Counted from the stretch's first letter, positions 6,550 to 13,025 are shown. The stretch: 16,056 nt of DNA from a bacterium (GCA_013202595.1 JABMPV010000303.1:1-16056); one strand, 5' to 3'. The notes: generated from the sequence alone by a model not told the origin. Made by a program: numbers and translations.

Positions 6550-7242
6550 TCACTCCTCCCTCTTTGCAGGGGCGGAGATCCCGATTCGAATCACCAGGTA
6601 GAGGTGAATACCCAGGATCGACAACAGCACGGCCGGGAGCACCCACACATGGATGCCAAAGAACCGAGACAGCGTCACGGCGGACAGTTGGTCACCGCCC
6701 CTGGCGATGCGGAGCAGTGACTCTCCGACTACAGGGGTGACCTCGAGGATCTTGGTACCGACGGTCGTGGCCCAGTATGCCTTCTGGTCCCACGGCAGCA
6801 GATAGCCGGTGAAGCCGAAGCCGAAGGTGATCAACAGCAGCATCACCCCGGAGATCCATGTGACCTCTCTGGGGAACTTGTAGGCCCCGTAGTAGATCAC
6901 CCTGAGCATGTGGAGGATCGCCAGGGCGACCATGGCCGTGGCGCCCCAGTGATGCATTCCTCTGATCAGCCACCCGGCAGGGAGTTCGTTGGTGATGTAC
7001 AGGACCGTGTCGTAGGCGTCCTGCGGGCTCGGTACGTAGTAGATCGTCAGGAGGATCCCGGTGATGAACTGGTTGACCACCACGAACAGCGTTGCGCTGC
7101 CGAGGGTGAACGACCAGTTCACCTTGGGGATCATGCGGAGGAAGATGCCGTTCCAAACGCCACGCCATCCGGTCCGCTGGTCCATCCACTCTGCGTCGAG
7201 CGTCTCGTCGAGTACCTCGTCGGTGCGATCGTCGATGCTCAC
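6550..7242 (-). CDS. qcrB: Cytochrome b6-type subunit of quinol:cytochrome c oxidoreductase
   Basis: 230 aa from GTG 7242. GGAGG lies seven bases upstream, inside the end of the Rieske gene, whose stop is two bases before this start; the longer open frame to 7365 overlaps Rieske coding sequence and is rejected. Four membrane helices hold the two b haems: H97 and H111 (13 residues between) in the second helix, and H198 and H213 (14 between) in the fourth. The HX14H spacing is that of b6-type proteins rather than mitochondrial-type cytochrome b, and the protein ends after the fourth helix, with subunit IV encoded next. It oxidises menaquinol together with subunit IV and the Rieske protein. In chloroplast b6 a Cys in YCLGG binds the extra haem ci; here the matching position is T46 (FTLGS), so a covalent haem ci is not expected. 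Confidence 0.92.
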   Translation of the reverse strand: MSIDDRTDEVLDETLDAEWMDQRTGWRGVWNGIFLRMIPKVNWSFTLGSATLFVVVNQFITGILLTIYYVPSPQDAYDTVLYITNELPAGWLIRGMHHWGATAMVALAILHMLRVIYYGAYKFPREVTWISGVMLLLITFGFGFTGYLLPWDQKAYWATTVGTKILEVTPVVGESLLRIARGGDQLSAVTLSRFFGIHVWVLPAVLLSILGIHLYLVIRIGISAPAKREE

Positions 7243-7244
7243 GT

Positions 7245-7793
7245 TCACACCTCCAGTTTCACGAAGAGTTGGCCGTCTTCGACCTTCAACTCGAAGGCAT
7301 CGAGGGCACGGGGCGGGGGACCGGTGGCCACACTTCCGTCCTTGTTGAACACAGCGTTGTGACACGGGCAGAAGAACCCGTCCGAGTCATCGACCCACCT
7401 GACCCGGCATCCGAGATGAGTGCAGACGTTGGAGAGGCCCGTGTAGGTCCTGCCGTCCTCCGTGAGGACATACACGGCGATCTCCTCCTCGCTGGTCACC
7501 CATCCGGTGGCGCGCACCACCGTGGTCTTGAACAGCGTTGGCTCGCCGACGGGAACCTTGTTGGCGGCACCCAGTGAGACCCACTCCTCGGTGGTGTCGG
7601 ATTTCCTCGCGGGGCCGAACACATACGCAGCAGCGGGGACGGTCCATCCGGCTGCGAGGACGACCCCTATGGAGAGCGTTCCCCTGGCGAGGAACTTGCG
7701 TCGATCGACACCCTCTTCGACGTCTTCGTCATCGGGCGGTAATGCCTCGGATTCGGCCGCTCGATCCGGGGCAGCTTGGTCCAACTCATCCAT
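7245..7793 (-). CDS. qcrA: Rieske iron-sulfur protein of the b6-type complex
   Basis: 182 aa from ATG 7793, with GAGGGG seven bases upstream. The frame is open further to 7868, but that extension adds an unconserved N-terminus. A twin-arginine motif RRKFLARG (residues 31-38) precedes a hydrophobic helix (about 40-57), so the folded cluster domain is probably delivered by Tat and stays anchored in the membrane. The [2Fe-2S] site is C124THLGC129 with H126, and C142PCH145; C129 and C144 would form the usual disulfide. GPPPRALDAF closes the cluster-binding fold. The protein takes an electron from quinol at cytochrome b and passes it to the c haems. It is the first gene of a Rieske, b6, subunit IV-c operon, the order of Bacillus qcrABC, not the qcrCAB order of typical actinobacteria. 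Confidence 0.92.
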   Translation of the reverse strand: MDELDQAAPDRAAESEALPPDDEDVEEGVDRRKFLARGTLSIGVVLAAGWTVPAAAYVFGPARKSDTTEEWVSLGAANKVPVGEPTLFKTTVVRATGWVTSEEEIAVYVLTEDGRTYTGLSNVCTHLGCRVRWVDDSDGFFCPCHNAVFNKDGSVATGPPPRALDAFELKVEDGQLFVKLEV

Positions 7794-7953
7794 CCCATGT
7801 CCCCTCAGGTGCGCGATTTGCCTCGTCATGGCCGCCCCCCGGCCAACCGATCTCTCGATATGGCCCAACCATGTTTCGGCGATGCTAGGCCGCCGCTTCG
7901 CATCGTGCCGACATTGAGTCGGGTCCGTCGTGGAAGCACTGCCCGCGGAAATG

Positions 7954-7981
7954 AGAACCGGGCCCCGAAGGGCCCGGTTCT
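7954..7981 (-). terminator. Hairpin terminator after the decahaem cytochrome gene
   Basis: A perfect 12-bp stem (7954-7965 with 7970-7981) has loop CGAA on the plus strand, which is TTCG on the minus strand, the exceptionally stable UUCG tetraloop closed by C-G. It starts 24 bases after the stop of the decahaem gene (8006) and separates it from the Rieske operon on the same strand. The minus-strand bases that follow (CATTTCC) are only mildly T-rich. Confidence 0.8.
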
Positions 7982-8005
7982 GCTTGGTAGCGTGGTCGGT
8001 GTCGG

Positions 8006-10216
8006 TTACGGCCTGGTCATCCCCGCCGTGTCTCCGCCGACTGCCTCGAAGGAGTCGTACAGGACCTGGAGGACGTACTTGCCGTTGTGGGCAAATGCTC
8101 CCGGATCCTTCTGGTAGTACTGGTAGTTGTACGCAGCCCTGAGCAGCTCAGGGGTCCACGTCCCGTACTGGTTGCCGTAGTTGGCTTCGTCGGGAGTGGC
8201 CTCTCCGTCTCCGTTGAGATCGGCGAAGAAGTACGGGTAGGCATGCGAGTCGTAGACGATTCCGTCCACTCCGTCCGTTGCCGCCGCGTACTCCTGCATT
8301 GCGAGATACAGAGCATCGCCGATGGTCATTATTTCACCGGCCAGACCCTCGGTCACGTCGCCGTCACCGTCGTAGTCGTCCGCGCTCATCCGGATGGTCG
8401 CCAGGTCGTCTGCGGATGCGACGCCGCCGTGGCAGGCTGCACAACCGTCGACCTTGACTTCCAGAGCATGCGAGTCGTGGCACTCCGTGCAAGCGTTGAA
8501 CGTGTCCACGTGAGCGAACTGACCCACGTACGTCTTACCGGCGTACTCGTAGGCGCCTCCGACATCGGTACCGAACAGGGTGGCCCCTGCTGCGAAGTAG
8601 TGGATGTTGAGGAACCGCAGGCCCTCACCCAACTCGTCGTCGCCGGTGTCACCGATCAACCCGTCCACTGCCGAACCGGAGGACCGGCCCTGGTGGCAGT
8701 TGAGACACAGGTTGGATGACGTGGCTTGATCCTCACCGAGGTCGGCAGTTGCCCCGCTCGGGAAGAGGATGCCCATCGACTCGTACCTGCTCCATGTCGA
8801 CAAGTCGTTGTGACATGTCGAGCACAGCAGGCCGTTGGAGAGCGGCTGTTCGATCGATACGCCCTGTGTCAGTTCGAGAGGCAGACCCTCAGCCGAGTGA
8901 CACTTGGCACACGAGGCCGAAACGGCTCCGTCTTCGTCCCAGTGGCGGAACGCTTCGGTGCTTCCGGCAAAATGACCGTGATCGAGGCGATTAGCCGCTT
9001 CGAGAGCCACCGGTGTCGGGAGGACCGAATTGAGGTCCGCTGCTGAGTCGAGCAGCAACTGGATGTGGTACTTGCCACCATGGGCGTAGTTCCCCGGGTC
9101 CTTCAGAGAGACCTGGTAGTTGTAGGCCGCCTTGAGAAGGCGAGGAGTCCACGTTGCGTACTGGTTGCCGTAGTTGGCTTCGTCCGGAGTGGCCTCCCCG
9201 TCACCGTTGAGATCGGTGAAGAAGTACGGGTACGCATGCGAGTCGTACACGATCGGCACACCGACGACGTCGGCTGCGTAGGCCATGATGGCCTGATAGG
9301 TCAGCTCCTGAACACCTTGGATCTCATAGAAGACGCCCTCATCGAGATCTCCATCACCGTCATAGTCCACGAGCGAGCCCGGCATCCGGACGTCTCTGAG
9401 GTCTTCGACAGTGGCGACGCCGGTGTGACAGGTGGCGCACTCGTCAACCTTCAACTCCAGCGAATGGGTGTCATGGCAGTCCTGGCAGACCGCGTAGCCC
9501 TCGACATGGGTGAAGAAGGCGTCGTACGTCTGACCCGGATACTCGTATCCACCATTGGCAACGGTGCCGTACTTGCTGGCTGCTGCTGCGAAGTAGTGGA
9601 TGTTGATGAACCCGAGGTCTTCGCTGACGACATCGTCCTCGAGGCCCTCGACGGCTGCTTCGATCGTCAGGCCCGATGAACGGCCCTGATGGCACTGCAT
9701 GCAGATGGCTTCGTTGCCGAGACCGGTGATCTCGACGCCACTGGGCATGACGACACTGTCGAGTTCGAGAGTTACGTCGTTGTGGCAGGCGGTGCACTGG
9801 ACTGTGGTGCCGATCGGATGGTCAGCATCGACGGTGCCGAACGCTGAGCCGTCCGCGCCCAGGAAATCCTGCATGCCCGGAGTGCTGTGGCACTTCGCGC
9901 AACTGGCCGGGACGACCTGCGGATCGTCTTCATCCCAATGGACGAATGGCTCCCCTGCAATGTCGTTGTGACCGCTGTTCTCCCACTTGTCGAAGAAGGG
10001 GATCTCGATGGCCATGACGGGAGGCTCTGGAGCCACTGTCGTCGTCGGCGCTGCGGTTGTTGTTGTCGGTGCGACAGTGGTTGTCGGCGCAACGGTTGTC
10101 GTTGGCGCCACTGTCGTGCTGGAGTCTTCAGAGGTCCCGCTATCGCAGGCCGTGAAGATCATGGCGATGATGATGGCTACCGCGAGTAGATGCGACAGCC
10201 TGTACTTGGGATTCAC
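8006..10216 (-). CDS. Decahaem c-type cytochrome lipoprotein with two pentahaem repeats
   Basis: 736 aa from GTG 10216, with GGGAGGG eight bases upstream. A lipoprotein signal with candidate lipid-bearing Cys C24 (IFTAC) is followed by a TTTVAP-repeat linker to about residue 63, so the protein is probably tethered outside the membrane by a flexible arm. The rest is an internal duplication, about 74-395 and 410-723. Each half has five sites in the same order: CAKCH, CTACH/CSTCH, CMQCH/CLNCH, CQDCH/CTECH, CATCH/CAACH (C106, C141, C172, C244, C260; C436, C465, C504, C576, C592). Each half then has DYDGDGD (284, 614) and a textbook EF-hand loop DLNGDGEATPDE (335, 666), so calcium binding is likely. 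There are conserved His residues in HWDEDD, NIHYFAA, THVEG/AHVDT and DSHAYPYFF for second axial ligands. No catalytic site is recognised; an electron conduit or terminal extracellular reductase is the likely role. I cannot name an exact family. Confidence 0.88.
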   Translation of the reverse strand: MNPKYRLSHLLAVAIIIAMIFTACDSGTSEDSSTTVAPTTTVAPTTTVAPTTTTAAPTTTVAPEPPVMAIEIPFFDKWENSGHNDIAGEPFVHWDEDDPQVVPASCAKCHSTPGMQDFLGADGSAFGTVDADHPIGTTVQCTACHNDVTLELDSVVMPSGVEITGLGNEAICMQCHQGRSSGLTIEAAVEGLEDDVVSEDLGFINIHYFAAAASKYGTVANGGYEYPGQTYDAFFTHVEGYAVCQDCHDTHSLELKVDECATCHTGVATVEDLRDVRMPGSLVDYDGDGDLDEGVFYEIQGVQELTYQAIMAYAADVVGVPIVYDSHAYPYFFTDLNGDGEATPDEANYGNQYATWTPRLLKAAYNYQVSLKDPGNYAHGGKYHIQLLLDSAADLNSVLPTPVALEAANRLDHGHFAGSTEAFRHWDEDGAVSASCAKCHSAEGLPLELTQGVSIEQPLSNGLLCSTCHNDLSTWSRYESMGILFPSGATADLGEDQATSSNLCLNCHQGRSSGSAVDGLIGDTGDDELGEGLRFLNIHYFAAGATLFGTDVGGAYEYAGKTYVGQFAHVDTFNACTECHDSHALEVKVDGCAACHGGVASADDLATIRMSADDYDGDGDVTEGLAGEIMTIGDALYLAMQEYAAATDGVDGIVYDSHAYPYFFADLNGDGEATPDEANYGNQYGTWTPELLRAAYNYQYYQKDPGAFAHNGKYVLQVLYDSFEAVGGDTAGMTRP
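8164..8254. repeat. Direct DNA repeat, copy B (partner 9157-9247)
   Basis: This 91-base stretch matches 9157-9247 at 86 positions. It encodes the EF-hand loop region in the second pentahaem half of the decahaem cytochrome. Only one of the five differences changes an amino acid (Ala against Thr just before the loop). Confidence 0.85.
9157..9247. repeat. Direct DNA repeat, copy A (partner 8164-8254)
   Basis: Partner of the repeat at 8164-8254, 86 of 91 bases identical, encoding the EF-hand loop of the first pentahaem half. Other parts of the two halves are much less alike at the DNA level, so this block is either under strong constraint or has been homogenised by gene conversion. Confidence 0.85.
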
Positions 10217-10254
10217 TATGTGACCCTCCCACGCGTTATCGGTAGGTCGTTGCG

Positions 10255-10260
10255 GACATA
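10255..10260 (-). promoter_or_regulatory. Candidate -10 region of the decahaem gene
   Basis: On the minus strand this reads TATGTC, 24 bases downstream of the DosR-like box. A start about seven bases further on would put the centre of that box near -45, the region where DosR-type activators contact RNA polymerase, and leave a leader of about 33 nt containing the GGGAGGG ribosome binding site. The hexamer is an imperfect match and the placement is inference. Confidence 0.25.
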
Positions 10261-10284
10261 CTGGCGGGCGCGACCCCAGCGTGA

Positions 10285-10304
10285 TTAGGGACTTTGGTCC
10301 TATT
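10285..10304. promoter_or_regulatory. DosR/DevR-like box between the decahaem gene and ccm operon
   Basis: The core GGGACTTTGGTCC (10288-10300) is nearly palindromic and fits the mycobacterial DosR consensus core GGGACTWWAGTCC except for one G in place of A; the leading TT is also kept, while the outer right arm is degenerate. DosR/DevR regulators respond through haem sensor kinases to low oxygen, NO or CO in Mycobacterium, and similar boxes occur in other actinobacteria. The site is 69 bases upstream of the decahaem start and 142 bases upstream of ccmA, so control of the decahaem gene is more likely. Confidence 0.5.
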
Positions 10305-10375
10305 GTCGACGGGGCGTCGGAAACCGGGTGTTCGCGAATTTGACACTCTGTCGGGTCTGAATCGGGGCAATGATG

Positions 10376-10399
10376 AAACCGCAGGTCATGGTGCGGTTT
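10376..10399. promoter_or_regulatory. Inverted repeat upstream of ccmA
   Basis: AAACCGCA (10376-10383) and TGCGGTTT (10392-10399) are perfect reverse complements around an 8-base spacer, followed by one further T. It lies 35 bases upstream of the ccmA -10-like box. It may be an operator for the ccm promoter, or a small hairpin that ends transcripts entering from the left. Confidence 0.4.
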
Positions 10400-10433
10400 T
10401 CGCGCTCCGTTCCGGGTGTCCGTCCGGGCACCG

Positions 10434-10439
10434 TAGACT
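10434..10439 (+). promoter_or_regulatory. -10-like box for leaderless ccmA transcript
   Basis: TAGACT fits TAnnnT and ends six bases before the ATG of ccmA (10446), so the mRNA would begin at the start codon. No Shine-Dalgarno sequence precedes ccmA, unlike the other cytochrome genes here. No clear -35 box is present, which would fit a promoter that needs an activator. Confidence 0.4.
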
Positions 10440-10445
10440 CGCCCG

Positions 10446-11102
10446 ATGCCCGGCCCAGTCGTCCACCTCCAAGGCATCGGAGTTCGCATCGGCGACACAC
10501 CGATCCTGCGCAATCTCGACCTCCTGGTGGGGCCCGGAGAGGCGGTCGGGTTGATTGGTTCCAACGGCTCGGGGAAGACCACGCTGCTGCGGGTGATCGC
10601 GACCTTGCTGCGCCCCACGAGCGGTGTCGGAAGGGTCCTCGGGGCCTCGCTGGTCGACGATGAGCGGTACGACGTCCGCCGGAGGATCGGCCTCATCGGG
10701 CATCAGCCCGGCCTCTATCCCAATCTGACGCTTGAGGAGAACATCTCGTTCGTTGCCAGGGTGATCGGCGAGGGTCAGTCGGTGGTCGGCCGGGTGCTCG
10801 AACAGGTGGGCCTCGGGGCGGCCAGGCACAGGACGGCTTCTGCCTGCTCTCACGGCATGCAGCGGAGGGCCGAGTTCGCCAGGGTGATGATCACCAAACC
10901 CGATCTGCTGCTCCTCGACGAGGCCCATGCCGGCCTCGACCCCCAGGCGGGTGAACTGGTCGCCCACCTGGCGGCCGGCGCCAGGGCGCGGGGTGGGGCT
11001 GCGGTCGTCGTCTCCCACGAGCACGCCAGGATCGCCCCTCTGGTCGATCGCTTCGTAGAACTCCGCTCCGGCGGTGCCTCGGATGCGGAGGCCACATTGT
11101 GA
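10446..11102 (+). CDS. ccmA: CcmA, ATPase of the haem exporter for cytochrome c maturation
   Basis: 218 aa ABC ATPase. Walker A is GSNGSGKTT (38-46), the signature region is CSHGMQRR (134-141, replacing the usual LSGGQ), Walker B is LLLLDE (154-159) with the catalytic Glu E159, and H191 is the switch His. The short length, the SHGMQRR signature and the position before ccmB and ccmC identify CcmA. With CcmB it drives the release of haem-loaded CcmE from CcmC in System I cytochrome c maturation. It is the first gene of a plus-strand operon divergent from the decahaem cytochrome, and it overlaps ccmB by four bases (GTGA). The absence of a ribosome binding site and the TAGACT box six bases upstream point to leaderless translation. 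Confidence 0.9.
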   Translation: MPGPVVHLQGIGVRIGDTPILRNLDLLVGPGEAVGLIGSNGSGKTTLLRVIATLLRPTSGVGRVLGASLVDDERYDVRRRIGLIGHQPGLYPNLTLEENISFVARVIGEGQSVVGRVLEQVGLGAARHRTASACSHGMQRRAEFARVMITKPDLLLLDEAHAGLDPQAGELVAHLAAGARARGGAAVVVSHEHARIAPLVDRFVELRSGGASDAEATL

Positions 11103-11767
11103 CCGGCTTCTGGCGCCAGGCGATGGCGATCACCCGCAAGGACCTGCGCACCGAGGTCCGCTCTGGCGAGGTGCTGTTCATCACGGTCCCCTTCGGTGCG
11201 GCGGCCCTGATGCTCATCCCCCTTGCAGTCGGCGTCGATGCCCCGCTGCTGCAGAAGATCGGACCCGGTATGTATTGGAGCATTGTGCTCCTGTTCGGCG
11301 TCCTGGTGACGGTGCGTCAGAGCGCCACGGACGGCCCGTCGCAGCGCGACCTGCTCAGCCTGCTCGGCATCGACCCGGCCGCCCGGTTCGCCGGGAGAGC
11401 GATGGCCAGCATCGCTCTCCTCTTCACTTTCGAGGCCGTGCTCGCCCCCGTAGCGCTCGCCCTGTACGGCACAGACCCCGCCGGGTGGTGGTGGCTGTTG
11501 GCTGTCGTGCCACTGGTGGCGATCGGTCTCGGGTTGCTCGGGACGCTCGCGTCGACCATCGCATCGAGCATCTCATCGGCGACTCTCGTGCCGCTCATCG
11601 TCGTGCCTCTGGCAGTGCCGATGCTGCTGGCTGCGACCCAGATCACTGAGGGGTTGCGGATCGATGCCACTATTCTCGGCTGGATCCTGCTGCTGGTCAT
11701 CATGGACTTGCTGCTCGCAGTCGCAGGAGTGATCAGCGCACGACCGCTGCAGGAGGCAACCAGGTGA
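11099..11767 (+). CDS. ccmB: CcmB, membrane subunit of the haem exporter
   Basis: 222 aa with six predicted membrane helices (about 24-45, 57-72, 100-122, 130-152, 161-180, 190-213). The cytoplasmic N-terminus has the family pattern ITRKDLRTEVRSGEVL, and FGVLVTVRQS ends the second helix. It is the permease partner of CcmA; the CcmABCD complex loads haem onto CcmE at the outer face of the membrane. The start is GTG at 11099, overlapping the ccmA stop by four bases, and the gene overlaps ccmC in the same way, so translation is coupled along the operon. Confidence 0.9.
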   Translation: MTGFWRQAMAITRKDLRTEVRSGEVLFITVPFGAAALMLIPLAVGVDAPLLQKIGPGMYWSIVLLFGVLVTVRQSATDGPSQRDLLSLLGIDPAARFAGRAMASIALLFTFEAVLAPVALALYGTDPAGWWWLLAVVPLVAIGLGLLGTLASTIASSISSATLVPLIVVPLAVPMLLAATQITEGLRIDATILGWILLLVIMDLLLAVAGVISARPLQEATR

Positions 11768-12483
11768 AACGACCGCATTGGCTGACCATCGCCGCCGCCG
11801 GCACATTGCTCACGGCGATGGTGACGGCTCTGATGGTGCCCCCCGAACGGGTGCAGGGCGATCTGGCCCGGGTTCTCTTCGTGCATGTGCCATCTGCCTG
11901 GCTCGCGTACCTCTCGTTCGGTGTCACCCTTCTGGGCAGCGCCATGTACCTCATCAAACAAGATCTGAAGTGGGATCGGCTTGCCGGCGCCTCAGCAGAG
12001 GTCGGCGTGTTCTTCACCGGGTTGACACTCGCTCTCGGCATGATCTGGGGGAAGCCCACCTGGGGCGTGTGGTGGACGTGGGACGCCCGCCTGGTCCTCA
12101 CAGCCGTCATGTTCTTCGTGTACCTCGGCTACCTGGCCCTGCGGCGCGGCATCGACGACCCGGTGGACCGGGCGAAGCGCTCGGCCTGGCTGGGGATCCT
12201 GGGTGTGGTCCAGATCCCCCTGGTGCACTTCTCGGTGCTCTGGTGGCGGACGCTGCACCAGCCTCCGACCCTTCTGCGACCCGATGGCATGCAGATGGAT
12301 GCACCGTTCCGCGGTGCCTTGTTCATGGCCCTGTTCGCCTTCACCATGGTCTATGCCGCCCTGGTGCGAGCGCACATCGCCAATGCCAAGGACGAAGTAC
12401 GCCTGGCCGAGTTGATCGCCTCGGAAGAGGTCGAAGTGGCCGGTGCGGCGATCACGGCTCCGACTCTCGGGGAGGTGGACTGA
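11764..12483 (+). CDS. ccmC: CcmC, haem delivery protein
   Basis: 239 aa, six membrane helices. The tryptophan-rich haem-handling loop WGKPTWGVWWTWDARL (95-110) is the WWD motif of CcmC/CcmF/CcsA proteins, and the two conserved external histidines are H41 (FVHVPSAW) and H155 (PLVHFSVLWWRTLHQ). CcmC places haem on CcmE and is needed for the covalent haem-CcmE intermediate. Its length is close to the usual 240-250 residues; CcmF would be more than twice as long. The C-terminal tail (about 205-239) is acidic and cytoplasmic. GTG start at 11764 overlaps the ccmB stop by four bases. Confidence 0.93.
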   Translation: MKRPHWLTIAAAGTLLTAMVTALMVPPERVQGDLARVLFVHVPSAWLAYLSFGVTLLGSAMYLIKQDLKWDRLAGASAEVGVFFTGLTLALGMIWGKPTWGVWWTWDARLVLTAVMFFVYLGYLALRRGIDDPVDRAKRSAWLGILGVVQIPLVHFSVLWWRTLHQPPTLLRPDGMQMDAPFRGALFMALFAFTMVYAALVRAHIANAKDEVRLAELIASEEVEVAGAAITAPTLGEVD

Positions 12484-12606
12484 ATGTCTGACTGGGGTTG
12501 GGTGGCGCTTGCCTATACCGTGACGTACGGGGCCATGGCGACGTACGCCACCTTCATGTTCCGGAGGGTGCGCCGCACTCGCCATCGTCTCGAGGAGATG
12601 CAGTGA
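12484..12606 (+). CDS. ccmD: CcmD-like small membrane protein
   Basis: 40 aa; starts on the base after the ccmC stop and overlaps the ccmE start by four bases (GTGA). One membrane helix (about residues 6-26, WVALAYTVTYGAMATYATFM) is followed by a strongly basic stretch FRRVRRTRHR and a short acidic end. This small-helix-plus-basic-tail plan and the place between ccmC and ccmE are those of CcmD, which holds CcmE on the CcmABC complex until ATP is hydrolysed. GGAGG lies a few bases before the ATG, inside the end of ccmC. Sequence conservation in CcmD is low, so the call rests mainly on position, size and topology. Confidence 0.8.
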   Translation: MSDWGWVALAYTVTYGAMATYATFMFRRVRRTRHRLEEMQ

Positions 12607-13025
12607 AGAGATACCGTTGGTTCATTTTCCCCACCCTCGGGTTGGTGTTGCTGATCGTCGGCTTTCTGATGTTCAACATCAGTGACGCCCTCGTGTACTA
12701 CCGGACACCCACCGAGGTCATCCAAGATGTGCAACCCGATGCGAACGGCCGACTGCGCCTCGGAGGCCAGGTCGAGGCCGGATCGGTCACGGAGGTGGAC
12801 GGCGGCGTCGAGTTCATCGTCACCGATGGCGTCAACGCGATCGCCGTCAGCCACACGGGTGCTCCCCAGCAGTTGTTCCAGGAGGGCATCGGTGTGGTCG
12901 TCGAGGGTGCCTGGTACGGCGACCGCTTCCACTCCGACACGATGATCGTCAAGCACGACGAGCAGTACCGCACCGATGACGCGGTCTACGAAGAGGGCGA
13001 GTACCCCCACGAAGAAGAGGGCTGA
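12603..13025 (+). CDS. ccmE: CcmE, periplasmic haem chaperone
   Basis: 140 aa from GTG 12603, which overlaps the ccmD stop; GGAG lies six bases upstream. The frame is open to 12498, but that part is ccmD read in another frame. An N-terminal anchor helix (about 7-24) is followed by an OB-fold domain with YYRTPTEVI and LRLGGQVEAGSV, then VVVEGAW, and the haem-binding site in VKHDEQY with H118 as the residue that binds haem covalently, matching E. coli H130 (KHDENY). This is the His form, not the Cys form (CxxxY) found in some archaea and sulfate reducers. The C-terminal tail is rich in Glu. CcmE receives haem from CcmC and passes it to CcmF/H, which are not in the window. Confidence 0.92.
   Translation: MKRYRWFIFPTLGLVLLIVGFLMFNISDALVYYRTPTEVIQDVQPDANGRLRLGGQVEAGSVTEVDGGVEFIVTDGVNAIAVSHTGAPQQLFQEGIGVVVEGAWYGDRFHSDTMIVKHDEQYRTDDAVYEEGEYPHEEEG

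Noticed and set aside
7243..7365. N-terminal extension of the cytochrome b6 frame
   Set aside because: It lies within the Rieske coding region; GTG 7242 has GGAGG at proper distance and the family N-terminus begins there.
7794..7868. Longer Rieske start
   Set aside because: The extra 25 residues are not typical of the family, and ATG 7793 has GAGGGG seven bases upstream. An ATG at 7829 remains a weaker alternative.
10045..10120. Short tandem DNA repeat resembling a CRISPR or VNTR
   Set aside because: It encodes the TTTVAP linker of the lipoprotein; units are about 18 bases, without spacers, and in frame.
10217..10696. Open frame extending the decahaem gene 160 codons upstream
   Set aside because: It overlaps ccmA on the other strand, and the GTG at 10216 has a strong ribosome binding site followed by a clear lipoprotein signal peptide.
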